From contig NC_059076.1 of the NCBI RefSeq assembly GCF_020497125.1, positions 14,375,951-14,439,950 of the forward strand: a stretch of DNA of 64,000 nucleotides, written 5' to 3'. This document shows, piece after piece, positions 35,086 to 47,393 of this stretch. How positions within the stretch are numbered: position 1 is the first letter of the stretch; each line of letters begins with the position of its first letter. The notes under the pieces are model-generated. The model made no database searches. It was not told the origin of the DNA and worked only from the letters and a program-made list of their open reading frames with translations. This stretch comes from Mauremys mutica (lineage: Eukaryota > Chordata > Testudines > Geoemydidae). The position numbers and the translations under genes were made by a program.

Positions 35086-35240
35086 CAGGGCTGCCCAGAG
35101 GATTCAGGGGGCCTGGGGCAAAGTGATTTCAGGGGCTCCTTCCATTAAAAAAAGTTGCAATACTATAGAATACTATATTCTCATGGGGGCCCCTAGGGGT
35201 CTGGGGCAAATTGCCCCCCACCACCCCCCGGGCGGCCCTG
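35086..35240. mobile_element. MITE family D (CAGGGCTGCCC ends), copy 1
   Basis: The 155-base element starts CAGGGCTGCCCAGAGG and ends CCGGGCGGCCCTG. Perfect 8-bp duplications GTTTCAAA lie at 35078-35085 and 35241-35248. The interior shares AAAAAAAGTTGCAA and TGGGGGCCCCT blocks with copy 2. Confidence 0.92.
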
Positions 35241-35337
35241 GTTTCAAAGGGAACATTGACTGCTTACAGACAGTCTGCACCCAGCGCTGAGGGAGGTGTG
35301 GCAGGCAGGTCAGGGCGATTGTAGGGAGCCACTGAAC

Positions 35338-35505
35338 GCAGGGTTTTCAAACTGGGGTATGCGTACCCCTAGGAGTCTGCGAGCTCTCATCGGGGAATGC
35401 ATTTTATTTAGTCCGCCTCGGCAATCCAATCACAGGTATACTACGGTTCCAATCGCAGGTGGTGGTATGTGGTAGACTACAGCCTAAAAAGTGTGAAAAC
35501 CAGTG
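35338..35505. mobile_element. hAT-type MITE (GGTTTTCAAACTGGGG ends)
   Basis: It starts GCAGGGTTTTCAAACTGGGG and ends GTGTGAAAACCAGTG, inverted ends with some drift. The flanks CACTGAAC (35330-35337) and CACTAAAC (35506-35513) match at 7 of 8 bases. Confidence 0.7.
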
Positions 35506-35513
35506 CACTAAAC

Positions 35514-38114
35514 CCACAGTCCGCTGGAAGGGTCGAATAGGACCTGGAGCTGGGGGGTCAGCTGGCTATCTTTGTAGCACCACACCAAAGGGCCTGGGGT
35601 GAAAGGTGCTATATAAGAGCTAGGCATTATTATTATATGGCCCCTACTCCCAGAGCAGTTGAGCTCCTCACTCCCGTTAACGTATGTAGCCTCACACAGA
35701 GTGGGTAAAAGATTTTTTCAACTAGAAAGGAGCCCACTCTGTGTCACCAGCTACGGCTCTGTCCCGAAACTCCCAGCAGAAGCAGCTACACCGACGCACA
35801 GCCGTCCAGGCCCATTAATCAGCCGTCGCCTCTAAAAGGGGTCCCCTATTAATGCATGGCCACAAGTTTCCCCCAAAACTTTCAGAGGCTGGTTTTGATT
35901 GCCTGGCTCAGTAGTGCTGCCCTTCGTTCCCCCAGAACATATAAATATGTTCACATTACAGTAGTTAGATGCACATCTGTGGAGTTTCTGAGTCCTGGGC
36001 TGGGCCAGAACAGCAACCAAAGGCTCATGTTGGAACCATCCTGACACGTGCATTGGATAATGTCTGCAATGCCAGGCTGTAGTTTAGCAAGGTCTGTTCC
36101 ATACATAAGTCTTTATCTGGCAACTTCTTGTATGTGATTGCGGTGGGGCGTAACTAGAGTATAGCAGCCTGTCCTCATGCTAGAAGTTTCATGACGTAGG
36201 CTCTGATCCTGCAACTGTTTTTTCCCCCACATTGGGTTATTTTAAATGTGAAATTTCCAGGATCTCTTTAATTTGGGTGGGGTCAAAGAAAACGGTAACG
36301 TTCTCTGCAGGTTTTTCCCCCATGTAATTGTGTTGAACAACCTTAATTCCACATTAACCAAGTTTTCCCTTAGGAATTAAGGATAAAGTTGCAGGCCTGT
36401 TCTTATATTTTCCTACTTTTTGAAATCAAAGTCTCAGCCTGAAGTGGAAACATTTTTGAAGTTTACCATTATTCAGTCTCTCCCTCCCGCCATGGAAGAC
36501 GAAAGGGTGCAATTGGTATACAACTATATTATTCAGATTATATGAATTGCAGTAGTACATAAACACCCCAAGATCAGGGTTCTACCTTGCTAGGTGTTGT
36601 GCGCACACACACACACACACAGAAAAGATGATCCCAGCCCCAATATCCTGGCCCGACTTACAATAGTATAGTGTCCTAACTTGACCCCTTTGGACATCCG
36701 TACCGGATCCATTATGTGTTAGCTGAACTTTGTATTGTGAATCTGTATCCACAGCATTCTCCCCTAGAAACAAGTGGCCAATTTAGCATAGGCTGTGGAA
36801 TGCATACTAAAATTAGACATTTTTATATGGCTATGGAATGCGTTTACTACATTTTATTACGTATTTGCATGCCAACAACCCATAACACTAAAAATAATTG
36901 GGCATAGCAGAAATTACGCATGTGTGGCAGCAGATCTTTCAATTGCCTTTTTATTATCTGTCTAATTTGTTTTCCCTTTTGTCAATGACTATAACGTAAG
37001 GTGTGTTGCTTCAGAGCATGGTTGATACATGGAGTACGATAGCATGGTGGTTTTTTAGGCTTACTGCAACAAGTTAATGTTTAATGGACAAACAAATCAT
37101 TTTCTACTCCTATATGATAAGACGACTTAGCAAGAGCCAATGGGTCGATATCATTTTAAAATTATTTATTATTTATTAAATGCTAGGGATACATATGGAC
37201 TTTGGTCCATATTTTATTATTGTTCCACCTGCTTCGAAATGGAAGCTGCAAGCACTTTGATAGATGGGTTGAAACACAGTTTAGTTTCGTGGCAGATACT
37301 GGTGTCTGAGGTCACTTGTTGAGTTTCATTGGAGGGATGACATGTGAAGAGAGGGTAAGGGCCACATTCTGAGCAGGTGTAAATAGGCTTAGCTCCATCC
37401 AAATCAATGGGCCAGATCCTCAGCAGGTGTCAATGGAGCTACGCCAGCTGAAGATCCGGCTGTAAAATAACTAAATATGGAGAGAGACCTTTACAGAGAC
37501 AACAATATTCCCAGGATGAAGATAACCCCTTTGCCATATTTCAAGTCTCTGCTCCAAAGCATGAAGGGGCTAGAGCGTGTCAACGTTACAACTGTAAGAA
37601 TATTTTTTTAACATGGACAAAATAACGTACCTTCCCTAATCTCGGTTTTGGAAACAGCTGAACTATTTTTGCTGAAACTTTCCAAAACAATTCAGCCAAA
37701 GTCAGACACCCGGCATGGAAAGTTTCAGCCCAAATGGTTCAAGTTTGGCAAAGTTATAAGAACTGACACCAGGGTTACAGAATGGAAAGCGTCAGGCAAC
37801 CTTAACTACAGGCATCACTGTCCGCTCTGCCTATAATGACAACTAGGGGGCAAAACGAAGAGTGCACACATATCTGAAAGGTGTAAACACCAAGGAGGCA
37901 CAGTAATTATTTAGGGTGGTTCATGGGGTAACAGGACAGAATTAGGGAAGGGAGAACGTAAAGGCTGACTAACAGGAATACCACCCTGCCCATTTCTCCC
38001 AATGGGAGGGGATGTTGAATGGACCAGCAGTGGGATGAACAGCCATGCAGAAGGGAGGGAGAGAGGGAGCACACATGCCTGAGGATGCTGGGTCTGGGCC
38101 CTTCCTTCTAGCTC
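35514..38114. other. Intergenic DNA
   Basis: It holds a SINE-like tail near 35595-35640 (AGGTGCTATATAAGAGCTAG), a CA tract (36604-36621) and a CAATGGAGCTACGCCAGCTG fragment near 37430. No coding sequence was recognised. Confidence 0.4.
36604..36621. repeat. CA microsatellite
   Basis: About nine uninterrupted CA units. Confidence 0.9.
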
Positions 38115-40252
38115 CGTGGCAAGAGACCACGCTGGCTTAACCAGGAGATCTTCAGTGATCTGAAACTCAAAAAAGAGCCCTACCAAAAGTGGAAGCTAGG
38201 TCAAATTACAAAGGATGAATATAAACAAATAAAATTACGTAGGGACAAAATTAGAAAAGCCGAGGCATAAAATGAGATTAAACTAGCTAGAGACATAAAG
38301 GGTAACAAGAAAACGTTCTACAAATACATTCGAAGCAAGAGGAAGACCAAGAACAGGGTAGGCCCACTACTCAATGAAGGGGGAAAAACAATAACAGAAA
38401 TTGTGGAAATGGCAGAAGGGCTAAATGACTTTTTTGTTTCAGTTTTCACCAAAAAGGTTAATAGCAATTGGACGTCTAACATAGTGAATGCCAGAGAAAA
38501 TGAGGTAGGATCAGAGACTAAAATAAGGAAAGAATAAGTTAAAAATTACTTAGACAAGTTAGATATCTTCAAGCCACCAAGGCCTGATGAAATACATGCT
38601 AGAATATTATATTCTATACAATAGAGATATAGGAGATATCTGAGCCATTAGTAATTATCTTTGAAAAGTTATAGAAGATGGGAAAGATTCTAGAGGCCTG
38701 GAAAAGGGCAAATCTAGTGCCAATCTCTAAAAGGGGAAATAAGGACAACCCGGGGAATTACTTCAGTACCCGGAAAGATAATGGAGCAAATAATTAAGCA
38801 ATCAATTTGCAAACACCTAGAAGATAATGAGGTGATGAGTAACCAGTCAGCATGGATTTATCAAGAACAAATTGTGTCAAACCAACCTGATAGCTTGCTT
38901 TGACAGGGTAACAAGCCTTGTGGCTAGGGGGGAAGCGCTAGAGGTGGTATATCTTGACTTTAGTAAGGGCTTTTGATACTGTCTTCCATGACCTTCTCAT
39001 AAACAAACTAGGGAAATACAGTCTAGATAGAGCTACTATGAGATGGGTGCATAACTCGTTGGAAAACCGTTCCAAGAGAGTAGTTATCAGTGGTTCACAG
39101 TTACAGGGCTGCCCAGGGGGCCTGGGTCAAGGCAATCTTGGGGGCCCCTTCCATAAAAAAAAGTTGCAAAACTATAGAATATTATGTTCTTGTGGGGGCC
39201 CCTGCAGGGCCCGGGGCAAATTGCCCCACTTGTTCCCCCGCCCACCTCTGGGCGGCCCTGCACAGTCATGCTGGAAGGGTATAACAAGTGGGGTCCCGCA
39301 GGATCAGTTCTGTTCAATATCTTCATCAATGATTTCGATAATGGCATCGAGATAGTACACTTAACAATAACGATACCAAGCTGGGATGGATTCCAAGTGC
39401 TTTGGAGGATAGGATTAAAATTCAAAATGATGAGGACAAACTGGAGAAATGCTCTGAAGTCAATAGGATGACATTCAATTAAGGACAAATGCAAAGCGCT
39501 CCACTTAGGAAGGAACAATCAGTTGCACACATACAAATGGGAAATGGCTGCCTAGGAAGGAGTCCTGCGGAAACGGATCTGCATGTTATAGTGGATCTCA
39601 AGCTAAATATGAGTCAACAGTGTAAAATTGTTGCAAAAAAAGCAAACATGGTTCTGGGATGTATTAGCAGGAGTGTTGTAAGCAAGACATGAGAAGTAAT
39701 TCTTCCACTCTACTCCGTGCTGGTTAGGTCTTAGCTGGAATATTGTGTCCAGTTCTGGGTGCCGCATTTCAGGAAAGATGTGGACAAATTGGAGAAAGTC
39801 CAAAGCAGAGCAACAAAAATGATTAATGGTCTAGAAAACATGACCTATGAGGGAAGATTGAAAACATTTGGTTTATTTAGTCTGGAGGAGAGAAGACGGA
39901 GAGGGGGCATGATAACAGTTTCCAAATACATAAAAGGTTATTACCAGGAGGAGGGAGTTCGATTGTTCTTTTTAGCCTCTGAGGATAGCACAAGAAGCAA
40001 TGGGCTCAAATTGCAGCATGGGGGATTTAGGTTGGACATTAGGAAAAACTTCCTAACTGTCAAGGTGGTTAAATACTGGAAAATTGCCTAGGGAGGTTGT
40101 GGATTCTCCATCACTGGAGATTTTTCAGAGCAGGTTAGACAAACACCTGGCAGTGATGGTCTAGATAATACTTAGTCCTGCCAGGAGAGCAGGGGACTGG
40201 ACTAGAGACCTCTCAAGGCCCCTTCCAGTCCTATGGTTCTATGATTGTATTT
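38115..40252 (+). repeat. CR1 LINE, 5' truncated, reverse transcriptase remnant
   Basis: The longest CR1 copy in the window codes, with several stops and frameshifts, [52 protein letters not shown], then reverse transcriptase parts (AFDTVFHDLLINKLGKYSLD; SGVPQDQF after removing a MITE). The C-terminal half at 39759-40091 reads DKLEKVQSRATKMINGLENM, YEGRLKTFGLFSLEERRRRG and DIRKNFLTVKVVKYW. The 3' end is TCCAGTCCTATGGTTCTATG with ATTGTA. The endonuclease domain is missing. A MITE is nested at 39104-39260. It is not active. Confidence 0.93.
39104..39260. mobile_element. MITE family D, copy 2, nested in CR1
   Basis: The 157-base element starts CAGGGCTGCCCAGGGGG and ends CTGGGCGGCCCTG. The duplications CACAGTTA (39096-39103) and CACAGTCA (39261-39268) match at 7 of 8 bases. 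It interrupts the CR1 reverse transcriptase frame at 38115-40252. Taking it out rejoins SGSQ to SCWKGITSGVPQ in frame. Confidence 0.9.
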
Positions 40253-40860
40253 ACTGAAAGTTAGGCTGGGATTTCACAAAGCACTTCATGCTGGCCTACC
40301 CCTGTTCCCATTGAAGTCAACAGGAGTTTAATTATTGCCTTCAGCCAGGCAGAGTTAGGCCAGTGTTGAGTGCTTGAGAAAATCTCAGCCTCGTGTACAG
40401 TTTATTTAAAAAAAAATATCAGTAAAGAGAGATTTTTAACTGGCCAAATCCCACAAATACTTGGTTTTAAAAAGAGAAAGAAAAGAAAAGCTCAGACTAA
40501 AACCTTACGGAATGCCTAATGCATGGCCTTACATCCTGCAGCTCGCCAGTGTTGAATACAAACCCTGGAGCATTAAAGAGTGATAGCATCAGAGCAACTG
40601 CCATTCACTTAGCACGAGGACATATGCTTCCCTCTGCTACGGTGAGCAGAGGGGTGTCATAGCCGGTGGAAACTGGCCAGGGGGTCACTGAAGGGTGAAG
40701 CAGTAACAATATGGCATGCTCTGTCCTTCCTCCTCACCCTGCAGAAGCCTCTCTGCTCTTCATTCCACAGGGGTATGGCTCAGCTTTTTAGAAGGGTGTG
40801 CAGGGTTCAAGGCCAGGGTGCAGCTACTGTCTGCAGCATTGTCCCACCGCATATCCATGG

Positions 40861-41551
40861 TGTAACGGGTTGGACTCACCCCTGCAGCGCCTCCTGCTGG
40901 TGACTCCGGGAATTAGCTCTGTCCAGCGCTGGAGCGCCCTCTGCAGGCCGGTGATCCGCCTGTCCTCTGGCCCCCGTGTTCCTCCCTGGACCCGGTGCCC
41001 TCTTACATGGGGTGCTGCCCCCTGGCAGTAACCCCTTTCTCTCTAGGTCTCCCCTCCTCAGGGAACCCCCACCCTCTATCCCTACCTTGCCTCAGTATTT
41101 GGCTACTGCCAGTCATTGTCTAGCCCCCACGCCCTGGGGCAGACTGCAGTGTCAGCCTACTCATCACCGGCAAAGGGGTTTGGACCTGCTGCTTTGCCTA
41201 CCCCTGGGCTGCCCTCTGCAACCCTCAGTACCAGTTGGCCCTGTGCTAGGCCGCAGCCTGGGGCTTTCTAGGCTGGAGCTCCCCAGCCCTTAGCCTGTCC
41301 CCAGCCCTGCTTCCCTCAGGTACTTGGTCTAGCTCCCTGCAGCCAGGCCCATCTCTCTCTCTACAGGCAGAGGAAGACTGTGTTGGCTTCTGGCTTCCCT
41401 GCCTTCTTATAAGGCCCTGTTGCTCTGTTTGGGGCGTGGCCCCAGCTGCAGCCACTTCCCCAATCAGCCCAGCTTTTAGAGCCACTGCTCTCAAGCCCTG
41501 CCAGGCCACTTTTAAACCCCTCACAGCAGGAGCAGGGTCCACCCTGCTACA
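40861..41551 (-). repeat. Solo LTR with 4-bp target duplication
   Basis: On the minus strand it starts TGTAGCAGGGTGGACCCTGC and ends GAGTCCAACCCGTTACA, with TG...CA ends. ATGG flanks it on both sides (40857-40860 and 41552-41555). A TATA-like CTTATAAG (41406-41413) lies inside. No internal genes flank it, so it is a solo LTR left by recombination. Class (ERV or Gypsy) is not decided. Confidence 0.75.
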
Positions 41552-41559
41552 ATGGAGAG

Positions 41560-41935
41560 CAGGGGCGGCTGTATAAATTAGAGCGCCCCAAGCAGGGCGG
41601 CACGCTCCGCCGCCCTTCCCCGGTCCCGCAGCTGGGTCTGCGGCGGGTGCGCTGGTCCCGGCTCCGGTGGAGCTTCCGCAGGCATGCCTGCGGGAGCTCC
41701 GTCCGAGCCGCGGGACCAGCGCATCCGCCGCAGGCATTCCTGCGGGAGCTCAACCGGAGCCGCGGGAAGAGGGGACCCGCCGCAGTCATGCCTGCGGCAG
41801 GTCCGCTCGTCCCGGGCTCCGGTGGACCTCCCGCAGGCATGACTGCGGGAGGTCCGCCGGAGCCAAATGCCGCCCCCCCGGGAAAGGGCCGCCCCACGCG
41901 CCTGCTTGGCGCGCTGGGGTCTGGAGCCGGCCCTG
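41560..41935. mobile_element. MITE family C, copy 2, with internal palindrome array
   Basis: The 376-base element starts CAGGGGCGGCTGTATAAATT and ends GGAGCCGGCCCTG, with perfect 8-bp duplications ATGGAGAG at 41552-41559 and 41936-41943. Between about 41660 and 41855 are four variants of a short palindrome around GCAGGCATGCCTGCGG, spaced by CCGGAGC or CCGGTGG blocks. It directly abuts the LTR at 40861-41551. Confidence 0.92.
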
Positions 41936-42654
41936 ATGGAGAGTTCCTCATTAGAGACAAAGTGGACCTAGTCCATTTCCCTGTGCAGACAGACCTCTGT
42001 CCTTGGTGGGGATGCTGTGGAGCAGGACGGCTCTGGAAGTAGCCGTGCTGTCATAAGGGATGGGAGCTCTGGAGCGGCAGGGGCTCTGCCCTGCTTCTCG
42101 CCGCCATCCTGAGAGATCCATAGGATTTCTTTGAAGATCTCAGAACAGCGCTGTATTTGGAGAGCCACACCCCTGACCTGTCTCACTGTCACCCTTTGAA
42201 ATGATTACAAGGAAGTTGATGGAATTTGCTGGCTCCTGCACAAGTTTTTACGCATAGGGAAGCATCCAGCTCACAGTCTCAATGGAGAACATTTTTGTGA
42301 CTCTAATCTTGATGGAAAAGCAGATAGAGACGGAGGAAAGAATTTGGGGGGGGGGGTTATTGAAAAGCCTGCTGGAAAAGAACCATTCGGCTTACGTACT
42401 TTCAGAAATGCCTGTGTGTGAAAGTATTGAGCGTGTGACTAGGAAAAAAGTCAAGGAAGGTACTAATGAGGCAGCAGGAGGGAGGCCAGGTGAGCAACAG
42501 AATTTCCTGTTTTCAGCATCTTTAGCCATCCTGCTTTCATTGTGGCTGTATTTTCCGTATGCTGGTCCATTCCAACAACCCAAGACAACGGAATGGGGGG
42601 TTGTGATGAAGGCTCAGGAGACTACTCAGCTGTGACTCATGTGCAAGTGTATTT

Positions 42655-42800
42655 GCGGCACTGTTGTAGCCGGATATCGGGGAGACAAAATTGATGAGGT
42701 AATATCTTTTATTGGACCAACGTCTGCTGGTGAACGAGACGAGCTCTCGGGCGACACAGAGCTCTTCTTCAGGAACAGCTTTGACTGGAAAACAGGGAGC
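42655..42800 (-). repeat. Penelope-type 3' end fragment, second subfamily
   Basis: On the plus strand it reads GTTGTAGCCGGATATCGGGG, then GAGGTAATATCTTTTATTGG, ACCAACGTCTGCTGGTGAAC and CACAGAGCTCTTCTTCAGGA. In reverse complement it has the same order of 3' features (GAAGAAGAGC, a CGAGAGCTCG block, a GGCTACAAC end) as the other Penelope 3' ends. Confidence 0.6.
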
Positions 42801-43334
42801 AATCACCTTTTAGCTTGTGTTTATCTGTGATACGTGCCCAGGAAATTGCCCACGTAATATCCAAAGTGTGAGTGAAAGAAGCAAGTGATAAGCAGTGCCT
42901 TAAAATGGTGCGAGTGGGAATTGGGACCAAATCCAGCTTGTCTTTCTCCAGCCAGCTCTTTGGTGATGATGCAAGCACAAACCCCAAAGCGAGGAGAGCA
43001 GGCAACTGTTTCTCCTTTTAAAACTAACCCAGAAACCATAAACACACTGCTGGATTGTTTAGACACCTGCGTAGTAGAGGCCAGCTCTGCGGCTGATGGA
43101 AATCTGCCCAGATCTCATTGACTTCAATGGAGCTACGTCAATTGACACCAAGTAAGGAGTGGTCTCTTGAATTTTTGTTCTGTCCCTAAGTACTTGGTGT
43201 TGCTCCCATTGACTTCAGTGGTACCAGAGCAATCCTTGAGTGAGTATGTGGAAGGCTAATTAAGAACAGTGCACTTCAGCCAGCAGCCCAGCCACAGCTA
43301 ATCACACTCAACTGGATACTTAGTATGTTCAGTG

Positions 43335-43865
43335 GTTAGAACATAAGAACGGGCCATACTAGGTCTGACCAAAGGTCCATCTAGCCCAGTATCCTGTCTT
43401 CCAACAGTGGCCAATGCCAGGTGCCCCAGAGGGAATGAGCAGTACAGGTAATTATCAAGTGATCCATCCCGTCGCCCATTCCCAGCTTCGGGCAAACAGA
43501 GGCCAAGGACACCATCCCTGCCCATCCTGGCTAATAGCTATTGATGGACCTATCCCCCATGAATGTATCTAGTTCTTGTTTGAACTCTGTTATATTCTTG
43601 GCCTTCACAACATCCTCTGGCAAGGAGTTCCACAGGTTGACTGTGCGTTGTGTAAAGAAATACTTCTTTTTGTTTGTTTTAAACCGGCTGCCTAGTTCTT
43701 GTGTAATGAGGAGTAAATAACACCCTTCTTTATTTACTTTCTGCACACCAATCATGATTGTATAGACCTGTATCATATCCCCCCTTAGTCGTCTCTTTTC
43801 CATGCTGAAAAGTCCCAGTCTTTTTAATCTCTCCTCATATCTTTCAAATCTTTACAATTTTGCCT
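43335..43865 (-). repeat. CR1 retroelement, 3' part
   Basis: The minus strand has a 90-codon frame (43803-43531) coding MEKRRLRGDMIQVYTIMIGV, FFTQRTVNLWNSLPEDVVKA and KNITEFKQELDTFMGD, the CR1 ORF2 C-terminus. The 3' UTR follows to the edge at ACATAAGAACGGGCCATACT. It is homologous to 25655-26110. Confidence 0.88.
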
Positions 43866-46800
43866 TTTTGCCTAAGAACCATGACTGCAAGTCTGATGGT
43901 AACATTTATTAATGGAAACCAATTATAAAGATTTTAACAGCCACCCCTGTACCCGTGACAGCCATTACACAGCCCAGATTTTGCTCTTACTTCTGCATAA
44001 GGATCTGACCCTGATTTCAATGGAAGGATCAGGCCCATCGTAAACAAATACCATCCTGCCTGCCAAGCAGTCAGATAAGACGCTGGGACTTTAGACTCAG
44101 TTATTTTCCTTGTTGGGAGGGAAATGAGTGGTACTTGCCAGATCCTCGGCTGGTGAAAATAAACACATCTCTGCTGACTGTAATGGAACGACACCTATGT
44201 GCAACATCAGGGGATCTGGACCAGTATGTTCCCCAGTCCTGTTCACCTAGACAAAGCCAGTGAAAAGACCTCAAAACTTCACAGAGACAATTCCCCGTCC
44301 AGAGCTCCAGTTAGAACACCTGCACCGGCGCTTTTACCAGCAGCCTCTCTCTCTCCCTCTGCCTGGCTGTGTCTACACTAAAAGTTGTCAGTGATTCTCC
44401 CACTGGTGCAGCTAGAGCAGACAGGGCATAGATATTTTTAAACACCGGGGTTGTGACAAGGCATTGTACCCTGACACCGTCTCCATCAGCTAACACCATA
44501 GGCAGGGCCCTACCAGTGACAGACAAGAGTGGAGAATTTCTGAAGGACACGCAAACGCAGACAAGGCCTTGGCAGCCTGCTTCCAGCATTATGTCCCTGG
44601 GTGTCCTGATAGCCGGCCTCAAACACATAGGCAGACCCCAGAAATTCACAAAGAACGTCAGCAAAATGCATGTCCCGTTGTCCAGCTCCCCAGGCGTGTG
44701 ATTCAGGCATAACGGTCCCTCGCCTCCTCCACTGCATGGTCAGCTTGTCTCCGCTCATCCAGCCCCACTTGGCGTTTGGCTGGGGGGACCCATTCACACA
44801 AGTGGATCCTCCCTGCTACATAAAGCTGCAGTAGCTACCTGATTAGTCCTCTCTCCCATCTACTTGTTGCCTAGCTACCATTAAGCTTTGCAGTGTTAAC
44901 CCCTGGGAGGGGCCCTGGAAGGTGTGTCATATCCAAAGCTTCTGCTGGCCCATATTAGGCAGCTCAAGAATTCAATAAATTGCAGCTCATTATTGTCTTG
45001 CCATAACAATAGGAGACAAATACACTTTCTTATCTCTAGGTAGTTCTGTTTAAATACTTCATCATAACGTAATTAGCTTTGCCTGGGTTAGTCATACACG
45101 TCTAGGAAGCAGAGTCCTTCCTCTTCCTAATTATTGCAGCCCTGGCTGCTATATTTTTCTACATTTCCTAGCTAGATTCATCTTACTACAGCATCCTAGG
45201 ATATGAATTATTTGGACTGATTTCTGTTTCTTTAAAAACCGGTGCTAAACGGCGCTTCTGCCACATGATGCACTACAAAGGAGAAAGGTGCAGAACTCCC
45301 TCTCCGGGGGCCAGCAGTAATCTGGCTCCAGTTCTAGGGAGTGGAAAGGCTGGACAGCTAACACAGCCAGCAGCGATAGCTACTCCAGAGGGGGGATTTC
45401 TAGGCAGATCTGCGGCCTTACCTGCACTGCACACTGGATAGCTGTGCTTATGTGTTGGACACAGGTGTAGCGAGGCAGCCTTCCCTGCATTCTCCCTGCC
45501 TCTAAATATACTTTTCAACGGCAGAATACTTACAGGCACTGCTGCCTCTCTATCCCCAGCACTGGTCAGCTTTGCGAGAGCCATATCTGAGCCCTTTGTC
45601 TCTCGATATTGTACTAACCTAGTGAGCTTTGCTGAGTACTGGTAAATTATTTCAGTCCTTAAGCACTAAATTCTGCCCTTTGTTACTGCATCATGGCCAA
45701 TCCAACACCCGCTGAACTTAATGGAAAGACTCCCATTGATTTGAAATGAGTGTTGGGCGTGGCTCCTAAACCCTGATTCAGTAAAGCACTTAGGCACACG
45801 CTTAAGTTTAAGCGCATCCTGAAATCCAACTGAATTCAATAGGATTTAAACACGTGCTTAGCTTTAAGCATGTAGTTAAGGTCTTCCATTAATCAGGGTT
45901 GAATTACATAAGACATTTGAACTCCAAAAGTTGAGCTATTCTGGAGTGCTATGGATCACCAAGCAAAGGCAGACACTTCTTTGTAAAAGGGAGAAGGCAC
46001 TGGAAGATGAATAGGTTTCTAACTTTAAAATCGTGTGCTTGATTTCCTTTGAACTTAAAAGAAAAGAAAAGAAATTCACCCGTGAGAGACAGAAATTTCT
46101 GGCCAAAAGAAGGGGGCTTTGTGTGTATCAAAGTTAAAGGAAGTAAAAAATCACATTTGATAATCTATGAACAGTTAAACTTGCAACCTATTATGAAGCC
46201 AAAGCAGATAATTGTGAACATCTTGTCTGATCTCTTGTATAATACAAGGCATAGGACTTCCCTGAATTAATTTATATTTGAACTAGAACATGTAGTTTAG
46301 AAAAACATCCAATACAGAGATGTTTGCTCTGTAATATCTCTGCCTGTCTCAGCATCCAGCACAAAAAACTAAAGATCCATGACAAACCACTGTGACACTA
46401 AAGTAGAAAATCAGATCTGCTTTAAACACACAGGGTGAAATACATCCTCCCGTTTTGTGACCCTTTTGTGTTTGCTCCCCATGAACCTCTGAGTTTTGTT
46501 AGAATCAATGTCTGCAGAAATCAAATTTGAACATCACATGTGTCAGTATTTGTGCTGGAAGTGCTTATATACTCATCTAATCAGGGAACAGAAAATACTA
46601 TTTGACTTCTCTGACCAGTCATGACTAAGACATGCGGCTTGACCTTTAAATATCAAGTATTAAATGTGCACAGTGAACTATTCGCAATTCACCCATTGAG
46701 CAAAAGAAGGGGAAAAAAAGATGAATAGATAAGAATAATGAACAAATATGAGGAAATCACAATCTGTTTGAGAACATTCATCAGATAAATTTATCACAAA

Positions 46801-47268
46801 GTCTTAATTGCAAAAAATTTTGTGAACCTCAACGTTTAAGTATTGGCCTGAAGCAAAACCTCAGATCTGGACATCTCTGAACTTTGTGTGGGTTAGGAAT
46901 TCAACTCTGAATCCACATGAGAATTCCACAGATGGCCCAATCTCTATAATGGGGCAAACAGAAACCTCAGATTGAACCCCCCCTGGAATCTGGAGCAGTA
47001 AAACACGTCTAAACCCACTCTCTAAGCCTATCTCTAATTCTTATGAAGGATGGGCATTTAAAATAGTCCTTATTCCAATTTGTGTTTGAGATTCTTAACC
47101 AACAAACGCAATGAATGAGTCTCACAGGCTAAACCGCCAGGGCCCCCGTCTCGCAATGAGAACAATGGTGTCCACGTGGACTTGATTGCAGGCTTGGGAC
47201 CGTAATGTTTTGGGAGAAAGGGGGAAGGGGTAGAGTGAAATGAACTAGAAGAACAAGAGAAGGATAAA
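43866..47268. other. Intergenic DNA
   Basis: It holds the palindromic repeat at 45774-45900. The rest is AT-rich unique-looking sequence with no recognised exon or RNA gene. Confidence 0.4.
45774..45900. repeat. Palindromic AGCA-rich repeat, copy 4
   Basis: CTGATTCAGTAAAGCACTTA, GGCACACGCTTAAGTTTAAG are mirrored by TTTAAACACGTGCTTAGCTT, TAAGCATGTAGTTAAGGTCT and the final ATTAATCAGGGTT. Confidence 0.6.
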
Positions 47269-47393
47269 TAGGGTGACCAGATGTTCCGATTTTATAGGGA
47301 CAGTCCTGATTTTTGGGTCTCTTTCTTATATAGGCTCCTATTACCCCCCCCACCCCCATCCCGATTTTTCACATTTGCTGTCTGGTCACCCTA
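47269..47393. mobile_element. MITE family B, copy 3
   Basis: The 125-base element has the same ends and perfect 8-bp duplications AGGATAAA at 47261-47268 and 47394-47401. Its interior is closely similar to copy 2, including a run of C before CCCGATTTTTCA. Confidence 0.92.

Noticed and set aside
41246..41960. GC-rich open frames on both strands
   Set aside because: They lie across an LTR and a MITE and break at element edges.
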